From NCBI GenBank assembly GCA_964017185.1, contig OZ024869.1, positions 67,550,315 to 67,614,314 of the forward strand: a stretch of 64,000 nucleotides of DNA, in the 5' to 3' direction. Below, one piece after another: positions 1 to 11,687 of this stretch. Within the stretch, counting starts at the first letter, position 1. Each line of letters begins with the position of its first letter. Source of the stretch: Rugalucina vietnamica (taxonomy: Eukaryota; Mollusca; Bivalvia; Lucinida; Lucinidae). Both the position numbers and the translations under genes were made by a program. A model generated the notes under the pieces. It was not told the origin of the DNA. It saw only the letters and a list, made by a program, of their open reading frames with translations, and made no database searches.

Positions 1-59
1 ATGTCAATGTCAACAAATATGCTGGAGGACAACAAATTACAGTAAACTTATTTCTGAAA

Positions 60-690
60 GTGATTAGAAAATCTATAGATATTTGTTGGGCCGGAGCTTC
101 TTGTCTGTTGCTTGGCCCACCGGGGTTCAACTGTTATTTTCTTTTGCTCCGGATTTTCAGTAAGTTATTGGGCGCCCAGGGATCTCCATCGTCTGGTAGC
201 TTACTGAATCTGTGAGTCATCGTTTTTGATTCATCATGGTGGTTTTCATGATTTATTTGTAAGTCTTTGATGATTCATTGACTAGTTAGAGATTCACCAG
301 GAGGACCGAACAGCTAATTAAATGTTGTGAACCACTGCAGAAGCTGAGGGTGACGTTATGGCCATGTAAAACTAGTTTAAACCCGCCAGTAATTTTATAT
401 TACTGATTGTTCCAAGGCGATACTTCTGTTGTGGTTCTTATTGTTTTATGTGTTAGTGTTGATTTTTGTGCTGTTTGCACCTTATGTGCGTTTTCATATT
501 TTAGTTAGGTTTGGGTTACTGAGTGGCCTTTTGGGAAATACAAAATGTAGCTGCTCACTCGGCTATGTTTTCTTAGTATAAGTACCTAATTGTCAATTTA
601 GGTTTTTCCTACCTCGGTTTTTGGAGTGGGTTATTCTTTCTGATTGCGCCTTTCCCTGATCATGGCCTACTTGTACCTTTTCAAATCTGG
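60..690 (+). repeat. Dispersed repeat family Z, copy 1
   Basis: Shares long stretches with 17790..18610 (same strand) and with the reverse complement of 46640..47150 and 47640..48240. Landmarks are GGGCGCCCAGGGATCTCCAT, a stretch around TGATTCATCATGGTGG, and an end near TTTCTGATTGCGCC. It has no coding capacity. The type is unknown: a non-autonomous element or part of a segmental duplication. A fragment of its end also lies near 2190..2250. Confidence 0.75.
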
Positions 691-953
691 CAAGCAGTTA
701 ATGAGATATGGGCTTTCAAATTGTTTTGTATAGGATTACATAAGATTTACATGATACATGTAGTTACCCCTATAACAAGTATGAAGGTGGGGTTTAGCCA
801 TTGTGTTACTTTTCCACTACAGAGGACCACGGTCAAAACAAAGTTAAAAACCTTGCCTCTGATAATGGTTTTTCGCAGAAATGTTTGTGTGGAGGACGAT
901 AGGTAAGTTATTTTCATGTCAAGATCTTGATATTAGGTTTTCCTAATAGGACT

Positions 954-1015
<62 letters not shown>

Positions 1016-1505
1016 AAAATTGATAATATAATCAGAGCATGCTGACCAAAAGTTTGAATAGGGATTTGGCACTGACAAAGGAGATCATCCATGATCATGA
1101 AAATGGGTACTTTTCGAAAAAAAAAACAAAAAAAAAAAAAAAAAAAAAACAAAAAAAAAAAAAAAAAACTTGATCATGGAGATTTTGTCTCGGGTAAGTA
1201 ATTTGTGTTATTTTATAATTATTCTGAGCATTCATAATGAAATACCAAGATTTTTTTTTTTCGAGAAATATTTACCTACCTTTCATGAGACTTTTTTTTT
1301 TTTTACAGAAAATCCCCATTCAAAAAATTAATGTTTTTGACCAGAACATTTTTATTTGTTAACCGATTTTCAAACTTTTTGCTGCATATTTTGTGACATA
1401 CTAATTGTAACACAGTGCAAATATCTGCGACTGAAAAACCATCATCAGACACTTAGAAACGCACGTTAATACCGCTGACGTCGTGGTTCATTTAGTTTCG
1501 ATGAT
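691..1505. other. Unannotated flank with long homopolymers
   Basis: No gene recognised. It contains an A run at 955..1012, A-rich stretches at 1119..1167, and short T runs near 1250 and 1291. No SLC5 exon could be seen here on either strand. Confidence 0.5.
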
Positions 1506-1772
1506 ATCAGGAAAACATGTCCGTGCAATGAACCCCACTTTTATATAGTAAAACTGGGGTTTGCAGGGGTATACCTATTTTTCTTATTTTTGCTCAAAAA
1601 CATAGATTGTGGGTACTCGTTAGAACCGCCTCATCGAGGCGGTTCTAACGTATACCCACAATCTATGTTTTTGAGCAAAAATAAGAAAAATATCAAAAAT
1701 TTTCTACTGAAATTTTTCATTTTTTACAAGTTTAAAAATCTCTGTATATTGCATGGGCAAGTTTTCGTAATG
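1506..1772 (+). mobile_element. MITE family X, copy 1
   Basis: Palindromic non-autonomous DNA element. The outer ends are the inverted pair GAAAACATGTCCGTGCAAT and ATTGCATGGGCAAGTTTTC. The centre is a long inverted repeat around CATAGATTGTGGGTACTCGT with GCCTCATCGAGGC at the apex. Related copies lie at 20276, 35112, 41665, 49003, 51406, 54452, 58456 and 62027. It sits beside SLC5 exon h. Confidence 0.85.
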
Positions 1773-1808
1773 ACTGGAACTGCTTGGAAGCCATAAGAAT
1801 AAAGATAC

Positions 1809-1944
1809 CTGGATAAAGTGCTCGGCTTATCATTCCGGGAAGGATCATAATAAACAATGGTAGTATCTTGAGATAGCCTGCCAAAATGGAACCCCCTTTG
1901 GCATGTGGTAAGGTTTTGGCTGCCAAGGATCGCTGAACGATAAC
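1809..1944 (-). CDS. SLC5 exon h (TM8)
   Basis: A 136-nt exon encoding [20 protein letters not shown] then [20 protein letters not shown] and RALYP, aligned with VIVQRCLSAKNMSHVKGG and PMFIMVMPGMISR of SGLTs. It ends in phase 1 at GTATCT. A family X MITE begins about 37 bp beyond the donor. The remaining exons (unwound helix, last TMs) are not in the window. Confidence 0.93.
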
Positions 1945-4900
1945 CTGTTAACAAAATATTATCAGGACATTAGCGTAAAGCATCCTTATTAGAACGCCAA
2001 GGAATTGATACAGTTAAATTTCAAACAATTTAAGTTATAATTATTACATGTCGTTTTCATAAACGTGATAAGCTGCAAATGATACCAGGGTTGATAGAGT
2101 TGGTGTATTCCACTGTCAAGATGGCAAAACAGCTTGATAACGGTAGGCCATTTAAGTTAATATGTTTAACTGCGCCATTATGTTTTAATAATTTAAATAT
2201 GTTTTGATTGCGCCATTTACTGATCATTGCCTACTTTTACCTTTTAATTAATTTGGGCAATAACGTCTTCACATCGCTAACACGTTTAGGCCAGCAAACG
2301 ATTTGTTTTTCAAAATAAACACACCCTCGTCATCTTGGTAATAAAATTAGCTGAAATTGCAAAGACGTAGACATCGAAACGAAACAGGAACAAATAACCT
2401 GATCACACGAGAAATACCAAATGGCCCCTAACGTCACGTGACATAAGACCCCAGGCCATGGTAAGTCCCCAGTTTCTGGATCCCTAAATATGTCAAAGGC
2501 GTCCTCCCTAGGGACGCCACAGGAACTGTTATTGTTTGTAATGGAAGGTGTTGCATTCATGTATAGATCAACGAGATTGGATAGCCCACCGACTTTTGCA
2601 AAGCCTGCAATAAGTAATATATGACATTTTCATGACAATATTCTATATCGGTTTGAGTACTTTGGTGGTCCATATTCTTTGAAAAGTCTGGCACGTAGAA
2701 AAATATGGCAGGATTATTAGCTCACCTGAGCCGAAGGCTCACAGGTGAGCTTATAGTATACCCATGCTCCGTCGTCCGTCCGTCGTCCGTCCGTCGTCCG
2801 TCGTTCACAATTTCAAAGATCTTCTCCTCTGAAACCGCTTGGCCAATCAAAGCCAAACTTCATGTGGAGCATCCTTAGGAAGGGGGAACGAAAGTTTATA
2901 TAAATGGTCCAGGTCACATGACCAAGATGGCCGCCATGGCTATAAATAGCAAAAACCTTTAAAAATCTTCTTCTCCAGAACCAGTGGGCCGATTTCCACG
3001 CAACTTGGTATGTAGCATCAGGGACTTGGGTCCATCATAGTTTATATAAATCATGACTCTAGGATGACCTTGACCTATTTTACAGCAAGGTCAACTTAGG
3101 TCGCCAATGCATTTGAATGGGAAAAAATGGTAAAATGCTATTTAATGGGTAAAACTTACTGGGAATAGGCAAATGGACAGAAGATTAATGTTAATGGGAA
3201 ATTTTAGCCCCTGGGGGGTTGTCTGCCCCTGCCCCGGGGCTATATACATGTATATTTCCATAATAATGAAACATCTTCTCCCCTGAAACCGCTTGGCCAA
3301 TCAAAGCCAAACTTCATATGGAGCATCCTTGGGAAGGGGGAAAGAAAGTATATATAAATGGTCAAGGTCACATGACCAAGATGGCCGCCATAGCTATAAA
3401 TAGAAAAAAACCTTTAAAAATCTTCTTCTCCAGAACCAGAAGGCCAATGATTTTGAAACTTGGTGTGAAGCATCAGTGACTGGAGCTCTACAAAGTTTAT
3501 ATAAATCATGACCCTGGGATGACCTTGACCTATTTTACGGCAAGGTCAACATAGGCCGCTCATGCATTTGAATGGGAAAAAGTGTTAAAATGTCATTTGT
3601 AGGGAAAAACTTGCAGGAAATGGGCAAATGGACTTAAAATTGATGATTCTGAAAAAATTTGGACCCCATGGGTCTGTCTGCCCCCACCCCGGGGCAATAT
3701 ACATGTATATTACAGTGATATTCAAAGATCTTCTTTTCAGAAACCGCTTGGCCAATCAAAGCCAAACTTTATGAGGAGCATTGTTAGGAAGTGGGAATGA
3801 AAGTATGTATAAATGGTCAAGGTCACATGACCAAGATGGCTGCCATGGCTATAAATAGCAAAAACCTTTAAAAATCTTCTTCTCCAGAACCAGAAGGCCT
3901 ATGATTTTGAAACTTGGCATGAAGCATCAGGCAATGGAGCTCTACAAAATTTATATAAATCATGACCCTTGGATGACCTTGATCTATTTTACGGCAAGGT
4001 CAACATAGGTCGCCCATGCATTTGAATGGGGAAAATTGTTAAAATGTCATTTGAAGGGCAAAATTTGCAGTAAATTGGCAAATGGACTGAGGTTTTATGT
4101 TTTCAAAAAGAAATTGACTCCAGGGGTTGCTCTGACCCGGCCCTGGGGTTATATACATGTACATTACCATTCTAGTCAAACAAGTTTATTGGTGTATATC
4201 TCGGGGTTTCAGGTGAGCGTTTACAGGACCATTGGTCCTCTGGTTATCTAAAACGTATGGTCACTTTCTCATGATTGTGATTTGTTCCACCGACCATTTA
4301 CTTAAGTTTTCGTGTTTCAGTAAAGTAGAATTGAAATTATTCAAACACATTCCATGCTACTTTATAAAATCAGACGTTTACCGAAGCATTATTTTTATTT
4401 ATATTTATAACCAGGGTGTGTTATATATTCATATATGTGATCCATAAGTGGCATCTGAATTTCCATGATTTCAGTTGGAAAATATCCATTTTTCAATAAT
4501 TTTTGACACATTTTGCCAAAATGTTCAGAACATAAACATAATTTATTTATAGCTCTCGACTTTGAAGGTCAGTATCAATGTCATATGACCACTCTCTTGT
4601 TCTCTTTTCAGTTTTGTAGTGTTAAAACAACTTGCTCTTAATTACCTTACCAGTGTCTGTCTTGTCAACTTAACTGATTCTTACGAATACTATTTAAATT
4701 ATCTTTAATTTGCATTTTTATCATTTTTAAAAAAAGGTTTTTAATGACCTTGACCTTAGTTTATATGACCACTCGAATTTTCTCTCTTTAGTTTTGTAGT
4801 CTTAAAAAACTTGCTCTTAATAACCTTACCCAGTGACTGTCTTGTCAACTTCACTGATACTTACGACTGCTGATCAAATTATCCCAAATTTGTATTTCCA

Positions 4901-7900
4901 TCATTTTTAAAATTAGTTATTTAATGACCTTGACCTTCCAATCAGAACATCCAGGCTTACTCTTTTTTTATTACGTCATAAATCAGTTCTCATATCTTCA
5001 TGCTTTGTTTTCTTATTTCTTTCTTAGATACTTACCAAATGTTTATTCAAATTACCCTAAATTTGCATTTTTCTCCATTTTGACAGTGTATGTTTTTGAC
5101 CTAGACCTTTTTATGAAAAGCTATGAGTAAAATTATGCTTTGATTTATTTTATTCCTATATCAGTTTTCATAACTGTACAAAACATTTTCTATTTTAAAT
5201 CAGCAATTTGCAAACAAAATCAATTCAAATTACCCAAAAATTGCATTTACATAATTTTCAAATTTATGACTTTTTGACCTTGACCTTGACCTTCAGATTT
5301 TGATTTCCCCAATCAGATTATTCTCTATTTCTTTAACACATGTATGATATTCTATCGTGGTGTAAGTGGTTTAACCTCAAACTGCCTAGCAAATTGTTTT
5401 TACTACAGCTTCATATTCGTAATTTCACATTTTTGGCTTATCACTTTCCCCCTTTTTGGGCCACACATATGGAAAGACTGACTGTGGTATTGACTCTTGC
5501 TGTACAACATTCTGTTAAAATACATTTGTACTTTTGTTTCATGTAAACCACTTTCAGAAGAAATTCATTTCATGTCTGATGCAAAGCACCTGACAGTGTG
5601 ATGTTTCGTGATTTTTTAAGTTCTGAAATCAACAAATAACTGCTGTTTCAATGGCAACGGATATAAAATTGAAAACTTTCACAACAGTTTTGTTGGTTTT
5701 GGGTCAGACCTGATGTATACACAAAATTATGAAAATCCCTGACATAGTGTAGCGCAATTTTGGGTGGTTACAGAGAATTGGTGATAAATGTATCTCAATT
5801 TCGGATTTTCAATTGAATGAATTTGGAATGCAGTCAGTGGACATACTTATGCCAGTTAGCACCAGGGCCCCAATAATCATGATGCCAGTTTGCAGCGTGT
5901 CTGTGAGCATCACCACGGTCAAACCACCTACAATATTAATAATAATTTCAAAATGTCTGGAGACACACGTCACTTTGCTATTGTCAGATGCGACGAGAGG
6001 CCTGTTAATAATAAGTTTATCGATTTTAGGCTGATGACACAGATATTTAATCTGTTTCTTCAATCTTTTATATCTGACAATTGCAAATCTACCGAATATT
6101 TGCTATGACAGACGTCTTTAAATAGCATCATCCTAATTTGCAATTTATGTTTTTCAAACTCTTCCCAATGAACAATGCGAGGCAGGAACCAAAATAAGAC
6201 AAGTATGCTTCGCGTCTGCACGATTTCGAATTTCCATTTAAAGAATCATACTTATATGACGACAGATATTCATTTTGTTTATGAAAGTGTCATAAATATT
6301 TTAGAGTCATTATAATACAGAAAAAGCCTAGTTTGAGAGAGTTAACAAGGTTGTTACCAATAACAACACATTATTGTGGAGGAGTACATGTCCCAGCTCT
6401 AAGATAGCTGTATAACACCCTGTATACCGTTGATACATAGAGGATATTCAAGTTTTTGGAGTGAATATGAGTTTTATTTCATTTAGTGAAGTGAAAAATT
6501 TTTATATTTCATGAGTGCCGAAAGGCACGAATGAAATATATAATTTTTCACTTCACGAGATGAAATAAAACTCATATTCACGACAAAAACTTGAATTTTC
6601 TTTTTATTATATTGCATGTAGTCATTGTAACGTTGCGCGCTAAAGCATATGACGTCAAAATCTTAAATGACGTCATTACGTCACGTCATTACGTCGCCAT
6701 TGTGTGTGAACGTTCATTGTGTCAACAATAGCATAGATTATAAAATTTAGTTATGTATAAATTAGAAATGAAACGGTGGAATCGTAATTTGCGTATTCCT
6801 AAATCTTTTATTTTCACATGTGAAAATATAACTTTTTTATATTTTCACATGTGAAAATATAACTTTTTCAAATATTGGTTATATTTAATACATATTTCTC
6901 TATATTTCATCACTTGCCATATAATAAAACTGAATATGTTACGGCACAGATTGATGCAACATTTCACGAAAGTAGGGGAAAATGGAGAGCGATATGTTGA
7001 CAATCATGTCAGTTTTATAGGCATTAATGCGAGAATGTCTGAGTCATAACTTAGTGGGAAAACAAAGTAAGGATGCCTTCAGTTTTTGCCATAAGTAGTT
7101 TGTAACAAAAGCTTACCTTGTGTCAGAAATTTTATTGAAGGAATATGCCACCAGAAACACGAAAATTGATTACGTTTGCTAATTATTCGAATCCGTCATC
7201 ATCGTTTGTAAATATCAAAGTTTCGGTATATACCGGAATCATTCCTTGTTTCATACTACCAAAAGACAATCCTAAACTCAAGCAAACTTTTGCACAATAT
7301 GGTGTTAACACACCTAGGATGAATCGTTTGGGAAGCAAGTTACGTCAGAGAGTTCATTGCCTTGATGCAACGTACGTCCAATGTGTTCTTTTTAAAAATG
7401 ATGCTATCTACGGCGGATCTTTGGGCCAAAAATGATATTTCTTATAGCGGACACTCCTGTGACCGTTAAAGCTTGAGTGAGCGGGGCTAAGTGATTTGTG
7501 CATATTTTTTTTCTGGCATTGTTTCTTGAATACGTCTTTCACTAGCTTCCAAAACTTTTTGTTTCGTTTTGCAATGACTTCAAACGTCCCAATTAACATT
7601 TTTAGTCATGTTGGACAGCGCCAACGCTTCCTAGTTGTTTATCCGCACTGTGGGGACTTAAGTGGCTACACGGTGTAGGTAGGTATCAAATCCTGAACCT
7701 CTCGCGGTGCCCTATTCTACCATTACGCCATCGCGCTCCCCACTTCCCAAAAACGAACTTAGAAGATTTTCCATCAAATGGTTGCCCTTATAAGTCTTAT
7801 AATTCAGCATGACTGTTTTCAGAAATGTTGACATTATAAGCTTGAAACGGTTAACACACATACGCAGACACTCGACAAATGTGACGTATGTGTTGTGTGC

Positions 7901-7949
7901 AATGATACATGTGTGTCACTGTCGGCATAATGATCTGGGACAACCGGTC

Positions 7950-7999
<50 letters not shown>

Positions 8000-10257
8000 C
8001 TCGCTTGTCAAAACTGTCTGTTTCCATGCAATAGGGTTCTCTATCTTAGTGTTGTTTCGTGTTTAATTCTAATAGTAAGTTTAAGCAGCTAAATCTTACT
8101 GAAAAGGCACGTTCTAAATTTCGTACCAGACCTTCAGGTGTAAGGAGAGGGAGTGTACGTGAGGGTCTCATGCACAGATCCAGAAATATATTTCACTCGG
8201 TACTCATTAAAATTTCTCGTTGCGCATTTTTTTCTTGATAGCACAGGTAATGTACGCCAGAAATAGGTTTGCATATTTTGTGCTTACTCATAGTGAAATA
8301 GCGCACATTGTAAAGTCTACAGAAGGGCTTTCCATGTGGACTCACTGCACCTGAAAGTAATGGGTTGACTCCCCTAGCCATTGCTTACTCCGTCTCCCTA
8401 AAAGTATTTTGAACATGCTCAAAACATATAAAGTGCTTGCTCTGTAACTCACAAATTATCACGGATGCACTATCTAGCTCATGAACTAGCCATTATCACC
8501 CCCTTTCCCCAAACGCCTGGTAGGGACTCAACTATGTTTGTTGCAAATCAAAAGCAAGGTGAAAAAACATTCACATTGTGCAATAAATCGCCCATATAAA
8601 CAACGAGCAAGAGTATCGGGAGCTATACTTGCTGCATTATGGAGAATATGTATAGGGTTATACACTTTTCACCATATAATTTGCACACACATGCAGATTA
8701 ATTTAAAAAATCAAATATTTTTATCCAAATTGATACTAAAGCTGTCAATTCACAGCACAAAATGTTAAAAAAAAATAAATATCAAAGTGTCCGCCGTAAG
8801 AAAAATCATTTTTGGCCTAAAGATCCACCGTAGTTAGCATCATTTTTCAAAAACACCTCTTGTACGTAGGTAGTATTCAGGCAATGAACTCATTGACGTA
8901 CGTTGCTTCCCAAGCGATCCAACCTAGGTGTGTAACTAACACCATATTGAGCAAAAGTCGGCTCGAATACATGATTGTTGTTTGGTGGTATAAAACAAGG
9001 AATGATTTCGGTTTATATTGAAACTTTGATAATGACAAACGGTGATGAAGGATTTGAGCAATTAGCAAACATAATCAATTTTCGTGTATCTGATGGCATA
9101 TTTCTTCAATGGAATTTATAATTTCTATCTCAAGGTAAGGTTTTTTTTTAACAAACTACTTGTGGCAAAAACTGAAGGTAACCTTACTTTGTTTTCCCAC
9201 AAAGGCACAGCCCAGACATCCTAACATTAATGCCTGTAAAATTGAATAAATGGTCAACTTACCGTCCTCAATTTCCCCCCACCTTCGTGAAATGTTGCAT
9301 CAATCTGTGCCGTAACAAATTTGTTTGCATCAACGGTATAAATAACACTCTCCGGCAAATATACTCACCTAGGACAGTAAACACGGCTGTTACCAACAAC
9401 AATACTATTATGGAGAGGTACATGTCCCAACCCAGAGCTAGCTGTATAAATAATGCCCCGGCAAATATACTCACCTGAAAACCAGGTACGAAAAACAAAA
9501 GAAAAATACAAAACGCCATAAAAGAGGAGTTGCTGAGAAAACTATTCGGTTTAAAATACGAGAGGACTTATTTCGCGCTGCAACTACACTTAAGGACAGA
9601 CTCAGTCAAACCTAATCTGGTGTTCTTCTTCTTTTCTTTTCTTTTTTTAAATGCATTTGGGTCTTTGTTTTTAAAGGATGCCCAGAGCTTTCAAGATATA
9701 AATTACTTACTATATATGAAGAAATATATTTATCAAGTAACTCAAGTTGAAGACGTGAAGTTTGGCATGAAGTTCAGATTAAAAATGTTTCATGTAACCA
9801 ACAGACTGCAATACAACTTGATTCCAAGAAAAAATGGCTTGACCTTTTAAATGGATTTTCTACCCTTACCGCTAACTTTGTGACTATGGCTAGAATTATA
9901 GACAGCACACTGAGGTAAATTCGAATCCTGTCCCCGCCAAATCGTTTTTGCATGTATTCTGGAATTGTATACACCTGAGAAAAAAAAAATGAAAATTACA
10001 TATTTCTATAACTTCTGTTGACTGGAAGGCCTAGAAAAGTATATCTTTGCATTTAAGACTGTTTTAAGTCAACAAACGTAAACAGTCTTGCTGTCGTTAT
10101 GCTACATGTACGTTAAAATAAAACTGATGCCATGGGACGAAACTTTGCTATTAACACACACCTGTACAATGTAATTGAGAAAAAATCTTACAATGATTTA
10201 TTATGTTAAATATCATGATTTTTCAGCCATGCCAGAAATGAATAGAGCCGCGGTGCG

Positions 10258-10315
<58 letters not shown>

Positions 10316-11645
10316 TCTTCGGGGCTTCTGGCCAGATCCGACACAAACTGAGCACAGAATATGAGCACAGTGTACTCAAGCACAGAATATGGTTAGAGGT
10401 TGGATTTCGGATTTAGAATATAGAGGAATTTTACTATCTGTGTAGTAAGGCGCTGATCAGCTTCGCAGTGCCTGTAGTTTACCCTGGGAGCTAATTTGAC
10501 CTACCTTGCACCCTCACCAGGGTGCCAAATCGTTCATCGTTTCCATTTCAACCGTTAACGTGATTCTTGAGCATGGAGGTGTGCATACAAAATTGGTCAT
10601 ATCTCTGCTATTACTTATCCTAGACCACTGAACTTGCTCATTGTTCTTTTATCTTATGGTCAATGAAAGATATCTAATTTGCATATTCATGAATTTTAAT
10701 GAAAACATTAAAAAATGACAGAAAAATAGTTAAAAATCCAAAAATAAACTAATTTGAGGCCCAAACTATCATTGTGACACTTTGTTATTGAACCAGTAAT
10801 ATCATATGACAAATTTATTGAACGATTGGGTACCCATGAAAATTGTCCTGGGGGGAGGCAATGTAAGTCAAATTAGCTCCCGGGGTAGTTGGATAAACGT
10901 TTGACTCACCCCAGCAGATACGTAAACTGGCAAAAAGACCCAGGCAAGAAGAATAAAGTGAGGCATGCCCTACAATAGGTAAACAATCAAGGTTAAACAA
11001 TATGGAAAAAAGAAAATCGACCTGAAGCGCTGACCTACTATATGCAGCACATAAATTTCAACAGCAAAACAATTACATGTTTATCACATATTGCAATTAT
11101 TACAAATATCTCAAGAAAATAGTTCCTTTCTGAAGGTTCCTGCAAAATTTTCAAGCGATGCTTAAATTTTGTTTTACTGTATATAAAAGTCCATATTATA
11201 ATATTATACAGTTACTGTAATAAAATAAGCTGTAAAGATACATTACAATCCACTCGTAGAAGACAACAGCAACCCCTGATGCTGCACCGGTACCCGCAAG
11301 TCCAACAAAATGTTCACTTCCTATGTTACTGGAGAACAGAGAGGCTCCAACCTGTAATGGAACTATGTTCTTCTAGCTGTATCGTATTATGAGACTATGT
11401 GGGTTTCTAAAGTACAGTTCAATCCATTCATAGACTTGTAGGTGACCACAGCGATCCAGGATCGCAAATCCGACAAAATGCCCAATTCCTATTTTACTGG
11501 AGAACAGACAGAGAGGCTCCCAAATGAAAACGGCGTACGTAAATGCGTTTGACAGCTCACAAAATACAACAGGAATGAATTAATTTATATCTTTACGAAC
11601 AGGAATATTATGATAACTCAGAAAAAAAGGATCTTGATTTCATCA

Positions 11646-11687
<42 letters not shown>

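Noticed and set aside
943-1152. Phe-rich open frame
   Set aside because: Translation of A/T homopolymers.
7145-7435. 96-codon open frame in the inverted repeat arm
   Set aside because: The mirrored arm has not kept the frame, so there is no sign of protein-level constraint.
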